Shown: one piece after another, positions 28,761 through 37,298 of the stretch
How the letters are laid out: every line of letters starts with the position of its first letter
Position numbering within the stretch: position 1 is the stretch's first letter
Origin: a candidate division TA06 bacterium JGI_Cruoil_03_38_101
Lineage (GTDB): Bacteria; Hydrothermota; UBA3072
NCBI GenBank assembly: GCA_002215665.1
Contig: NGFL01000023.1
Coordinates: 24,329-64,774, forward strand
Reading direction: 5' to 3'
Length of the DNA: 40,446 nucleotides
Position numbers and translations under genes: made by a program
The notes under the pieces: generated by a model
What the model was told of the DNA's origin: nothing
Seen by the model: the letters and a program-made list of their open reading frames with translations, nothing else
Database searches by the model: none

Positions 28761-30028
28761 TAATTTTCTTATTATTAGCAGGTGAAATTAATTTAGATAT
28801 ATCTCAATTTTCTCTATCTTCTGATAAAACTTATTGCGAGGTCTACTATTCACTGCCCACAGGTAAACTTGACTTCAAGGAGAAAGGGGGTAGGTTTAGC
28901 GCCACCCTTTCAATGATCTTAAGGGTTAAGAATGAAACTTCAAACAAGACATTTCTGGACACTCTCCAAAAGATTGTTACTGTTTCTGATACAACTTCAG
29001 GGGGAAGGTACTTTGATACTCAGCCCATTATCATTTCATCAGCCAACAGATTTAGAATAGACTTAAAGACCCAGCCAATTAGAGGATCGGTGTGGGAGGC
29101 TTCAACTACTTTTGTTGCGCGAAAGTGGAATAATGGATTCAAACTCAGTGATATCCAGGTTTCCCATACTCTTATTCCTACAACAGAAAACAACAGATTT
29201 GTGAAGAACGGTTTCAAACTGATTCCTTACCCCTCGAGGAAGTTTAACAAAAATCGTTATTTACTGACAAGTTATTGTGAAGTATATGGAGCAGTTAGAG
29301 ATTCAATCTTACTGACTTATCTTATTGAAGGACAGGCGAATGGAATAGATACACTATTCAATGATTATTCTCCAACTTCGGATGATGTAATGGCAATACC
29401 TATGGTATTTAATTTACTGGGTTATAATCCAGGTTCCTATACTTTGAAATTGATAGCGAGAACTGGTTCTGACGAAGCCATTGCAACAAAGGATTTCTGG
29501 ATCGAGGGAGTTCTACGGAATGTTTCACCCTCCATTCCAGACTCTATTATGGGATATGCATCTTTTATTAGATATATTGCCTCTCCTGAAGAAGTCTCAC
29601 AAATGAACGCCCTTACCGGCAAGGCTAAAGAGTTGTTTCTCCTTAGGTTCTGGTCAAAGAGGGATCCAAATCCAGCCACAAAGGAAAATGAGGCATTAAA
29701 TTTCTTTGTGAAAAGGGTGAAATATGCTGATAGTCGTTTTTCAGTTGGTGGAACACAAAGGCAAGGGCGAATTACCGATATGGGGAGGGCTTATATAAAA
29801 TATGGTCAACCGGATGATATAATAAGAAGGACAGCAGAGTTGGAAGTTGATCCTTATATCATCTGGCACTATTTTGCTCGGGATGAATGGTTTATATTTA
29901 TGAATAGAGATATGACAGGAGAGTATAAGACAATATATTCAACAGTTGAGGGAGAACCGATTATTACTGGGTGGATGAGTTTAATACTTCCTGAAGATAG
30001 AAATGAAATAACTGCTTCAAATTTTTGA
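28757..30028 (+). CDS. GWxTD domain-containing protein, copy 2
   Basis: FLLRFWSKRDPNPATKENEALNFFVKRVKYADSRFSVGGTQRQGRITDMGRAYIKYGQPDDI; GTG start overlaps the previous TGA. Confidence 0.82.
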   Translation: MIIFLLLAGEINLDISQFSLSSDKTYCEVYYSLPTGKLDFKEKGGRFSATLSMILRVKNETSNKTFLDTLQKIVTVSDTTSGGRYFDTQPIIISSANRFRIDLKTQPIRGSVWEASTTFVARKWNNGFKLSDIQVSHTLIPTTENNRFVKNGFKLIPYPSRKFNKNRYLLTSYCEVYGAVRDSILLTYLIEGQANGIDTLFNDYSPTSDDVMAIPMVFNLLGYNPGSYTLKLIARTGSDEAIATKDFWIEGVLRNVSPSIPDSIMGYASFIRYIASPEEVSQMNALTGKAKELFLLRFWSKRDPNPATKENEALNFFVKRVKYADSRFSVGGTQRQGRITDMGRAYIKYGQPDDIIRRTAELEVDPYIIWHYFARDEWFIFMNRDMTGEYKTIYSTVEGEPIITGWMSLILPEDRNEITASNF

Positions 30029-30088
30029 AGTCATTTAAAATTCTCAGCTTTGCTTGATTCTGATAGGCCTGGAGTTTCCAAGGAACCC

Positions 30089-30116
30089 TTGACAGAATAA
30101 AAAAAGCTATTATTTA
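30089..30116 (+). promoter_or_regulatory. Promoter of fba-pfk
   Basis: TTGACA (30089-30094)-N16-TATTTA (30111-30116), followed by SD aaaggagggtaataATG. Confidence 0.5.
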
Positions 30117-30187
30117 TGTCAACAATGTGTAAATTTTTAAAGATAAAGAAAAGTAAATAAAACAAAAACTTTAAAAGGAGGGTAATA

Positions 30188-31183
30188 ATGCCATTCTTAA
30201 GCGGCAATGAGCTTGAAAAAGTCTGTAAAAAAGCAAAAAGGGAGGGTTATGGCTTTATAGCATCAAATATCGCCGAGCCTAATGTTCTAATTGGAGTCTT
30301 GGAAGCTTCCAAGAACAAGAAGTCTGATCTCATCTTACAACTGAGCACAGGTGCAGCCAAGTTCGCCGGAGGCGAAGATCTTATTACTGGCCTTCGAGTT
30401 GTAACGAAGTATATACAGATACTAGCTAAAAAGTATGATATAGGTGTTTTTCTTAATCTTGACCATTGGAAAAAGAAAGATATGGATTTCATTAAGATGG
30501 CCATCGAGGAAAAACTTGCATCTTCAATTATGATTGATGCTTCCAAGGAATCTTTCGATGAAAATGTTAGAATTACTCACGAGGTTGTCAAAATGGCTGA
30601 GGGAAAAGGTATACTAATAGAAGGTGAACTGGGTAAAATCAAAGGGGTGGAGGAGAAAGGAACCGCTTCTGCTGAAGCCTTCTATACCAATCCAGATGAG
30701 GCTGTTGAATTTGTGGAAAAGACAGGGCTCGATCTGTTAGCCGTCTCTATTGGAACCCAGCATGGTGTAAGTAAAGGAAAAAACATAAAACTCCGCACTG
30801 ATCTGGCTCAAAAGATAAACAATGCCTTAATAGATGCCGGTAAAGAGGTTCCTTTGGTACTTCATGGATCCTCAGGACTTACGGAAAAACAAGTAAAAGA
30901 AATCATCAAATATGGTATCTGTAAGGTAAACAAAGATACACGCTATCAGTACGAATATGCCAGAACGTCTTTAGATTATTATTTCGAACATAAGGATTCA
31001 ATCTTGCCTCCAAAGGGCGAACCTGACAACCGAGATGGCTTTTTCTCTGATTCGAAATGGAGTCCTGTAAAAGCTGACTTTGACCCAAGGGTTGTCTCAA
31101 AGCTTATCCGAAAGCAAGTAGAGAAGACTGCTGAGAAGTTAATCGATCAAGTGGGCTCTGCAGGGAAAAGCCTTTACTTATGA
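30188..31183 (+). CDS. fba: Class II fructose-bisphosphate aldolase
   Basis: VFLNLDHWKKKD, IMIDASKESFDENV, IEGELGKIKGVEE, AVSIGTQHGVSKG, VLHGSSGL. Confidence 0.92.
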   Translation: MPFLSGNELEKVCKKAKREGYGFIASNIAEPNVLIGVLEASKNKKSDLILQLSTGAAKFAGGEDLITGLRVVTKYIQILAKKYDIGVFLNLDHWKKKDMDFIKMAIEEKLASSIMIDASKESFDENVRITHEVVKMAEGKGILIEGELGKIKGVEEKGTASAEAFYTNPDEAVEFVEKTGLDLLAVSIGTQHGVSKGKNIKLRTDLAQKINNALIDAGKEVPLVLHGSSGLTEKQVKEIIKYGICKVNKDTRYQYEYARTSLDYYFEHKDSILPPKGEPDNRDGFFSDSKWSPVKADFDPRVVSKLIRKQVEKTAEKLIDQVGSAGKSLYL

Positions 31184-31207
31184 TGAAATAACCATGGAGG
31201 ATTTAAA

Positions 31208-32239
31208 ATGAAAAAAATAGGAGTAATTACTGGGGGTGGTGACTCACCAGGAATCAACGCAGCTATTAGAGCCATTGTTAAAAGAGCAAATTTGGATGGG
31301 ATCGATATACTCGGATTTAAAGACGGCTGGGCTGGTTTAATCAAAAACGACTGGCAAGAGTTAGGGTTAAAAGAAGTTTCGGGTGTTCTCCCAAGTGGAG
31401 GAACTTTACTCGGGAGCTCCAGGACTAATCCCTTCAAAACCGAAGAAGGTGTTTCTAAGGTGAAGGAAACTTATAAAAAAAACGGTCTGGATGCATTAAT
31501 CGCTATTGGCGGTGATGATACGTTAGGGGTGGCTCACAAACTGAAAGATTACGGAATAAAAGCTGTGGGGATACCTCAAACGATAGACAATGATCTGGCT
31601 GAAACCGAATTTGCTATAGGTTTTGACTCTGCTTTGGCAAGGGTGACAGAGGCTATAGATGGGCTACATACCACAGCCTATTCCCATCACCGAGTAATGG
31701 TAGTAGAAGTCATGGGTCGTGACTCAGGCTGGATAGGGCTATTTGGAGGTCTTGCAGGTGGTGCAGATATAATCTTAGTTCCTGAAGAACCTTACACAAT
31801 TAAAGAAATAAAGAAAAGGATTGAAGAACGAAGAGCAAAGGGGAAAAATTTTTCAATAGTGGTAATCTCCGAGGGTGCAAAACCAATTGAACTAGATCAA
31901 CAAATAACAAAAGGAACTGAAGCCGATGAATTTGGACATGTAAGGCTGTCTGGAATTGGGCATTATCTTGCGGATCAACTCCGGGAAATCCTGAATATGG
32001 ATGTTAGAGTAACAAGACTTGCTTACCTGCAACGGGGTGGCCAGGCAACACCTTTCGATCGCTTACTGGCAACACGATTTGGGGTACTAGCTGCAGAACT
32101 GTGCATAAACGGAGACTTCGATGAGATGACCGCTCTAAAAGCCAGCAAGGTAGTACCTGTTGAACTTGAAAAAGTGTTATCTAAGTCACCAAAACCCATA
32201 GATAAAAAACTTTTGGATTTGAGAAAAATATTCTACTAA
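31208..32239 (+). CDS. 6-phosphofructokinase family (phosphoryl donor uncertain)
   Basis: GVITGGGDSPGINAAIRAIV, IGGDDTLGVA, PQTIDNDL, VMGRDSGWIGL; SD ggaggatttaaaATG. Confidence 0.93.
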   Translation: MKKIGVITGGGDSPGINAAIRAIVKRANLDGIDILGFKDGWAGLIKNDWQELGLKEVSGVLPSGGTLLGSSRTNPFKTEEGVSKVKETYKKNGLDALIAIGGDDTLGVAHKLKDYGIKAVGIPQTIDNDLAETEFAIGFDSALARVTEAIDGLHTTAYSHHRVMVVEVMGRDSGWIGLFGGLAGGADIILVPEEPYTIKEIKKRIEERRAKGKNFSIVVISEGAKPIELDQQITKGTEADEFGHVRLSGIGHYLADQLREILNMDVRVTRLAYLQRGGQATPFDRLLATRFGVLAAELCINGDFDEMTALKASKVVPVELEKVLSKSPKPIDKKLLDLRKIFY

Positions 32240-32323
32240 TTTCTACCAGGTCAATTGAAATAAGATTCATTCAATAAGTTGAAATTTTAATCTTTGGGAA
32301 TCTAAACTAAAAAGGAGAGAAAA

Positions 32324-33583
32324 ATAAATATCTTTTTTATTGTTATCTCAATTCTTCCTTCTGATTCAACAATATCTCTTGAAAGTAACGAGAAAAATCT
32401 TCCATCAACCTCCATAAATGTCTTTCTGGATTTTGCTTTTGGTGGAAGATATGGATATGTAGATTACATTAAAACAGAAATTCCCTTTATAAATTACGTT
32501 CGTGATCGTAACCAGGCAAATCTCCATATCATATTATCAAGCGAGCATACAGGTGGTGGTGGAAGAAAATATACAATGTTTTTTTATGGTAAAAAGAGCT
32601 TTGAGGGTATGTGTGATACCCTGAGCTATTTTTCAAATGTTACAGATTCTGAAGAGACTATCCGAAGTGAAATTGTAAGAGTCCTAAAAATGGGGTTGGT
32701 TCGTTACATTTCTAAAACCCCTTTATCTAATTATCTTTCAATTTCCTATAAGGAAACTGAAGAGAAAAGCAAAGAAGAATCAGAGAAAATAAAGGATAAA
32801 TGGAATTATTGGGTTTTCAGGATCTCTGGAGACGCTGATTTAGATAAAAAAACTTCCGAAGAGGATTATGACTTTAATTTTGATCTATCCGCGTCTCGAG
32901 TAACAGAAGCATTAAAAATCAATCTTTTCGCCAGATTAGATCGACACTATAATAATTATAAAATTGACAGTGAGGAATATAGCAGTTACAGGAAAGGACA
33001 ATTTATTAAAGGTCTGGTTGTAAAAAGCCTGGGGAACCATTTTTCTGCCGGAATTTACGGAACTGTCATTTCCCAAACTTATGGTAATATTAAGGTTTCT
33101 TACGGTGTTGCTCCTGCTGTTGAATACAATATCTTTCCGTATTCAGAATCCATCAGAAGAGAACTTACCTTTTTATACAGAATTGGAGGCGGTAAAACTT
33201 CTTACTTCGAGAAAACAATCTTTGATAAAACTGAAGAACAATTATACCAGCAAGCTCTTGAGATTGACTATGGCATTAAGGAACAATGGGGTTCTATAGA
33301 TTTTAGGTTAGATGCAGCGAATTATCTACATGATTTCAATAAATATCACTTGACCTTTCATGGGGGATTATCTTTACGTTTATTTGAAGGGTTTTCTCTT
33401 TATGGGTATGGATCCGCGAGTGCAATTCATGATCAATTATCATTAGTAAAAGGTGGCCGAACAATAGATGAAATCTTGCTACAAAAGAAACAACTCGCAA
33501 CTGACTACGATTTCTCATTCAGGATAGGGATTAGCTATTCCTTTGGATCTATTTATAGCAACGTTGTTAACTCTCGTTTCTAA
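32324..33583 (+). CDS. Exported beta-barrel-like protein; apparent ATA start at 32324
   Basis: Open frame continues upstream of the track start (32576): [ATA]NIFFIVISILPSDSTISLESNEKNLPSTSINVFLDFAFGGRYGYVDYIKTEIPFINYVRDRNQANLHIILSSEHTGGGGRKYT|MFFYG...; SD GGAG at 32314-32317; no ATG/GTG/TTG in frame between TAA (32303) and 32576. Confidence 0.75.
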   Translation: MNIFFIVISILPSDSTISLESNEKNLPSTSINVFLDFAFGGRYGYVDYIKTEIPFINYVRDRNQANLHIILSSEHTGGGGRKYTMFFYGKKSFEGMCDTLSYFSNVTDSEETIRSEIVRVLKMGLVRYISKTPLSNYLSISYKETEEKSKEESEKIKDKWNYWVFRISGDADLDKKTSEEDYDFNFDLSASRVTEALKINLFARLDRHYNNYKIDSEEYSSYRKGQFIKGLVVKSLGNHFSAGIYGTVISQTYGNIKVSYGVAPAVEYNIFPYSESIRRELTFLYRIGGGKTSYFEKTIFDKTEEQLYQQALEIDYGIKEQWGSIDFRLDAANYLHDFNKYHLTFHGGLSLRLFEGFSLYGYGSASAIHDQLSLVKGGRTIDEILLQKKQLATDYDFSFRIGISYSFGSIYSNVVNSRF

Positions 33584-33602
33584 ATTCAGGCTTATATTTC
33601 CC

Positions 33603-34073
33603 TTAAGGCACAACTTTTAAATGCTTTTTCTTATCCTTGATAAACAGCACTACACTACCAATTATACCAATCAAAAACCCTATTGGACACAGGAAGATTG
33701 CCATAATGAAGAAGAGGGGTTCATCGTTTACGCCAATTCTAACCCAAAAATCTGCACCGAACCAGTGAATAAACAGGCCATAAATAACGTTGTGTAAAAT
33801 CTCGCTGACAAAAAATCCTGCAGAGGAAGCCCCTGTTAATATTAAGAAAAATTTAAGCTTTCCACTCACTTTTTGCTTCAAAGTTAAAAATATTAATGCC
33901 ACACCTAATAAAAAGAAGGCTGTTCCTGAGATGATTATAAATGAAAGATTCATATATTTTCTAAATGCAGGAATTGTCATTACACTTGCTATCACAACGA
34001 AAATTCCTGCTAATGCATAAATTATCGCTTTTAGTATAATTATTCCTTTCCGATTTCCTGAAAACGAATCCAT
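33603..34073 (-). CDS. Predicted four-TM membrane protein
   Basis: Four hydrophobic segments (IIYALAGIFVVIASVMTIPAF..., FLIGIIGSVVLFIK), no recognised family. Confidence 0.6.
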   Translation of the reverse strand: MDSFSGNRKGIIILKAIIYALAGIFVVIASVMTIPAFRKYMNLSFIIISGTAFFLLGVALIFLTLKQKVSGKLKFFLILTGASSAGFFVSEILHNVIYGLFIHWFGADFWVRIGVNDEPLFFIMAIFLCPIGFLIGIIGSVVLFIKDKKKHLKVVP

Positions 34074-34318
34074 TTTTATTACCTCCTTTTCACTTACAAG
34101 CTTTTTGATCCAAGTAAATAATCTTTATATTTTATATGCAAAGTATATGTGAAAGAAAAACAAAAGTCAAGCTATCTTAAATTCAGGGCTTAGCAGACTT
34201 AAAGCAATTAGTAAATCCACTGTTGCTTTGAAGTCTACCTTAATTTATTATGTCAATCTAATTACTCTTCAGGAATATCTTGCACTGTAAAAATTCATAA
34301 CTATAAAAGCAAAGCCAA

Positions 34319-35149
34319 TTAACTCAAAATCTTTTGTCGGATTTCTTCTTTTGAAGCACCCAATAGCCAAAAATTCGGTTTACCATTTACATAGATGCCG
34401 TAACCAAGCCCATATTTTCTGATAACATCTGACTCAAGCTCATTAGTTATCACCTCTTTTATGATTACCTTATCCCCAAATTCATCCAGCACTTCCTTCA
34501 ATAACTCAACACTTATTTGATTATGTGGACACCTGCCACTCCAGACTATTTCTACAACCACCCTCCCGGTTTTTGATTTTTGTTTATAGCCATACTTTTG
34601 CCTTAAAAATTTAGGAGATTCGGTAGGCTGAAATTTCTTAAACATAAGAAGTTGTTTAATACTCCCATTTTGACTATCAACGACTTTATAACCTCTTTTT
34701 GCAAAGTAATCCGCTGGCATCCATTCTGGATGTTTATGGGCTATCACTGCAATACCTCTGCTAATTTTTTCGGCTTCCTCTTCCGCTTCGTAAAGCAAAA
34801 ACTTGCTATAGCCTTTGTCTCTACTCCCTGGAATAATAAAAATACAATTAATCAAGGTAATATCCTTTCCAGAGATGCTCTCTTTTTGTGCTTCAATAGG
34901 CAAGTAATCAATAAATCCGATTGGTTTTTCGGCTTCATAAGCAATCTTTGCTCCATAACCTAAGGGTAACCTTTTCTTTATCCAATCAACCCTCATTACT
35001 TTACCTTTGGCAAAACCCTCCTTCACTCTTTTTATATTTACATCGTAGTCCTTTGCAAACCATTCAACACATTCATCGCAAACGCATATCCTTGCAATAT
35101 CTTCCAGGTTCTTTTTGCTGAGGCTCTTAATTTCCAATTTTTGCCCCAT
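34319..35149 (-). CDS. GNAT acetyltransferase fused to a thioredoxin-like YoaP-type domain
   Basis: GNAT-like INCIFIIPGSRDKGYSKFLLYEAEEEA followed by VEIVWSGRCPHNQISVELLKEV (thioredoxin-fold motif). Confidence 0.7.
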   Translation of the reverse strand: MGQKLEIKSLSKKNLEDIARICVCDECVEWFAKDYDVNIKRVKEGFAKGKVMRVDWIKKRLPLGYGAKIAYEAEKPIGFIDYLPIEAQKESISGKDITLINCIFIIPGSRDKGYSKFLLYEAEEEAEKISRGIAVIAHKHPEWMPADYFAKRGYKVVDSQNGSIKQLLMFKKFQPTESPKFLRQKYGYKQKSKTGRVVVEIVWSGRCPHNQISVELLKEVLDEFGDKVIIKEVITNELESDVIRKYGLGYGIYVNGKPNFWLLGASKEEIRQKILS

Positions 35150-35180
35150 AAAATGCCTTTCTCTCTTTCATTTTTCCTCC

Positions 35181-35361
35181 CTACCCAGGATAAAAATTTG
35201 TTGCACGGCAACCTTCACAATTTTTATTATAGCTTAAGCAATTTTTAACCCAGGGTGAAATTCCATAAAGTTCAACAGAAATCTTTAATGGTTCTTTACC
35301 TTCGTAAATTTCCAGTGGGTGAAGTAATTTTCCCTTCCAATTTAATCACTAACTTAGTCAA
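35181..35361 (-). pseudogene. Small Cys-rich ORF interrupted by an apparent frameshift
   Basis: TTG start: MTKLVIKLEGKITSP, then +1/-1 shift near 35312-35320 into LEIYEGKEPLKISVELYGISPWVKNCLSYNKNCEGCRATNFYPG*. Confidence 0.4.
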
Positions 35362-35395
35362 TCAGGCTTCCTCTTTTCTCCTCTAATTCAAAATT

Positions 35396-35534
35396 TTATT
35401 TAAGGTGCTCATTAACGCCGAAATAGTAATCACAACCTATTTTCCGTTACTAAAACTTCGAGGTTACCATCGATTTTTGAAATCTTTTCAGATATTATCT
35501 TTGCAGCAGATAAGAACTCGCTGTAGAAGAAGTC
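35396..35534 (-). pseudogene. Degenerate coding remnant with frameshift
   Basis: DFFYSEFLSAAKIISEKISKIDGNLEVLVTENR, then shifted frame GCDYYFGVNEHLK*; no start codon. Confidence 0.35.
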
Positions 35535-35549
35535 TTAAACTTTAATCAG

Positions 35550-36137
35550 CTAAATCTTTCCTGCATTCTCTATAGTCGGTTCTATCCCCCCTTCCCCGGG
35601 CTTCCAACCTGCCGGTGTAACTTTGCCTGTCTCTTTAACAAACTTGAAAGCCTGAAGTTGTCTGAAGGTTTCCTCAAGGTTCCTACCGACTGTGGCGTTT
35701 AACACCTCATAACCCCGAAGGATACCTTCAGGGTCAACGATGAACCTTCCTCTGGTCTCAATGCCTTGGTCTTCATCAACAACTCCATACTTTCTGCCAA
35801 TTTCAAATGTTGGATCTGCAACCATAGGCATTGGAGGAAACTTCCTCCCTGTCTCTTTCAAGGCAGCAGTTATTGCTGGGCTCGTCTCTGCCCAAACTTT
35901 ATGAGAATGAACCGAGTCAGCGCTAATGGCAATGCCTGCTCCGCCAAACTGCTTCAGGCTTTCATAGTTCCCAATTATACCGGCAACTTCAGTCGCACAA
36001 ACATAGGTAAAGTCTCCAGGATAAAAGCATACCAATACCCATTTTCCTCTGTAATCAGAGAGTTTTACATTTGTCAGTTTACCTTCAAAATAGGCATTCC
36101 CCACAAAATCTGGAGCTAATTTATCTACTATTAACAT
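35550..36137 (-). CDS. Peroxiredoxin (AhpC/Prx1-like)
   Basis: VLVCFYPGDFTYVCATEVAGI peroxidatic Cys region; C-terminal KVTPAGWKPGEGGIEPTIENAGKI. Confidence 0.93.
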   Translation of the reverse strand: MLIVDKLAPDFVGNAYFEGKLTNVKLSDYRGKWVLVCFYPGDFTYVCATEVAGIIGNYESLKQFGGAGIAISADSVHSHKVWAETSPAITAALKETGRKFPPMPMVADPTFEIGRKYGVVDEDQGIETRGRFIVDPEGILRGYEVLNATVGRNLEETFRQLQAFKFVKETGKVTPAGWKPGEGGIEPTIENAGKI

Positions 36138-36252
36138 TTTATCTGCCTCCTTTATTTTTATTTAATTTATATATACTTCTGCCACACCCCTATGAATGTC
36201 GCAGTAAGAAGAGAGTTTAAACTATGCTATGCGGGAGTATCATCCACAGGTT

Positions 36253-36648
36253 TCAGACGATCTTTATCTCCTTGGCAGCTTGCCAGAGTCCGTGAATGTT
36301 ACAAAAAGCCAATGCATAGAGTGTACCGGACTTGTTAATTTTGAGCTCTGTAGTAATCCCATGGTGTGTGTATACTGAACCCTTGTTAGCTCCCTGAGCT
36401 GACTCACCGTGAGCGCTAAACTCGTAGTACCCGACTTGGTATGTAAACTTTTCACCATCTGGATGGAAGAAGAGTGATATCCAGCGTATATGATGTTCGG
36501 TTGTATTCGGATGAGAAATTTCTTTGCCTAAACTGACCTTTATCTCAAATAGCTCACCCGCCTTAACCTGATCAGGGCACTCAATAACCGGAACATGCTT
36601 TTCTGTTTTCCAGTCCGCTTCCTGGAGCCGCTCTCCTAATTTCACCAT
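36253..36648 (-). CDS. Superoxide reductase, neelaredoxin type (1Fe-SOR)
   Basis: TEKHVPVIE, TEHHIRWISLFFHPDGEKFTYQVGYYEFSAHG, C-terminal CNIHGLW; ATG 36648 with ggagg SD 5 nt upstream. Confidence 0.92.
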   Translation of the reverse strand: MVKLGERLQEADWKTEKHVPVIECPDQVKAGELFEIKVSLGKEISHPNTTEHHIRWISLFFHPDGEKFTYQVGYYEFSAHGESAQGANKGSVYTHHGITTELKINKSGTLYALAFCNIHGLWQAAKEIKIV

Positions 36649-36650
36649 TT

Positions 36651-37139
36651 TCACCTCCGTTCTCTTAAATCCTCTAAGATAGCTTGAAGGTCTTCTTCGT
36701 GCTCCACCTCATCCTCGAGTATTTCCAAGGCCATATGATAAGTAACCGGGTCTTTATCCTTGGTGATCTCGAGTAGTTTATTATAAACCTCAATTGCACA
36801 CTGTTCACCCTTAATGTTTTGCTCCAACACAGGTACCACAAAATGGTCTGTGGGAGCATCATATCCGCAGTTAGTCATTCTATACCAATCTTCTGGATTG
36901 AGTATCGGAGTACCGCCAAGCTGAGTAATTCTTTCTATGAGCATTTGTGCATGTTCAAGTTCCTCTCCCGCATGCTCTTCAAGTTCAGAAGTAACTTGCC
37001 CACGCATTGGTCCTTTAACTACTTTTGCGCCAACCCAGTATTGGTAATAAGCCAACCATTCATCTGCAAAAGCCTTGTTAAGCAACTCTATAAGTTCGCT
37101 CACATCCATACTGACCATTTCTCTTCCTTTTGTTCCCAT
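36651..37139 (-). CDS. Dps-like/ferritin-like protein (DPSL/thioferritin-like, with two Cys)
   Basis: ADEWLAYYQYWVGAKVVKG...ELEEHAGEELEHAQMLIERI...MTNCGYDAPTD...KGEQCAIEVYNKL...EDEVEHEEDL diiron ligand pattern. Confidence 0.82.
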   Translation of the reverse strand: MGTKGREMVSMDVSELIELLNKAFADEWLAYYQYWVGAKVVKGPMRGQVTSELEEHAGEELEHAQMLIERITQLGGTPILNPEDWYRMTNCGYDAPTDHFVVPVLEQNIKGEQCAIEVYNKLLEITKDKDPVTYHMALEILEDEVEHEEDLQAILEDLRERR

Positions 37140-37157
37140 TTTTACTACCTCCTTTTT

Positions 37158-37283
37158 TTATTTTACTAACTTCATTGGTTGACCACAGCAGAATAACTCA
37201 CCACCGCCAACCTCTTTCACTTCAACCACATTTCCACAGATTTCACATCTATAAATTTCTACGACTTCTTTCACTCTTGCTAT
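37158..37283 (-). CDS. Desulforedoxin-like small FeCys4 protein (41 aa); apparent ATA start
   Basis: Absent from the ORF track: [ATA][40 protein letters not shown]; CxxC...CC ligand set; SD GGAGG 7 nt upstream of ATA. Confidence 0.82.
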   Translation of the reverse strand: MARVKEVVEIYRCEICGNVVEVKEVGGGELFCCGQPMKLVK

Positions 37284-37298
37284 TTTCTCACCTCCTTT

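Noticed and set aside
34074-34318. AT-rich intergenic region as a possible ncRNA
   Set aside because: No strong hairpin, repeat or coding frame visible; nothing beyond AT-richness supports a feature.
5189-37283. Reassignment of ATA to Met as explanation for missing starts
   Set aside because: ATA is frequent at conserved Ile positions in PilB and other proteins, so only unusual initiation or sequence error remains.
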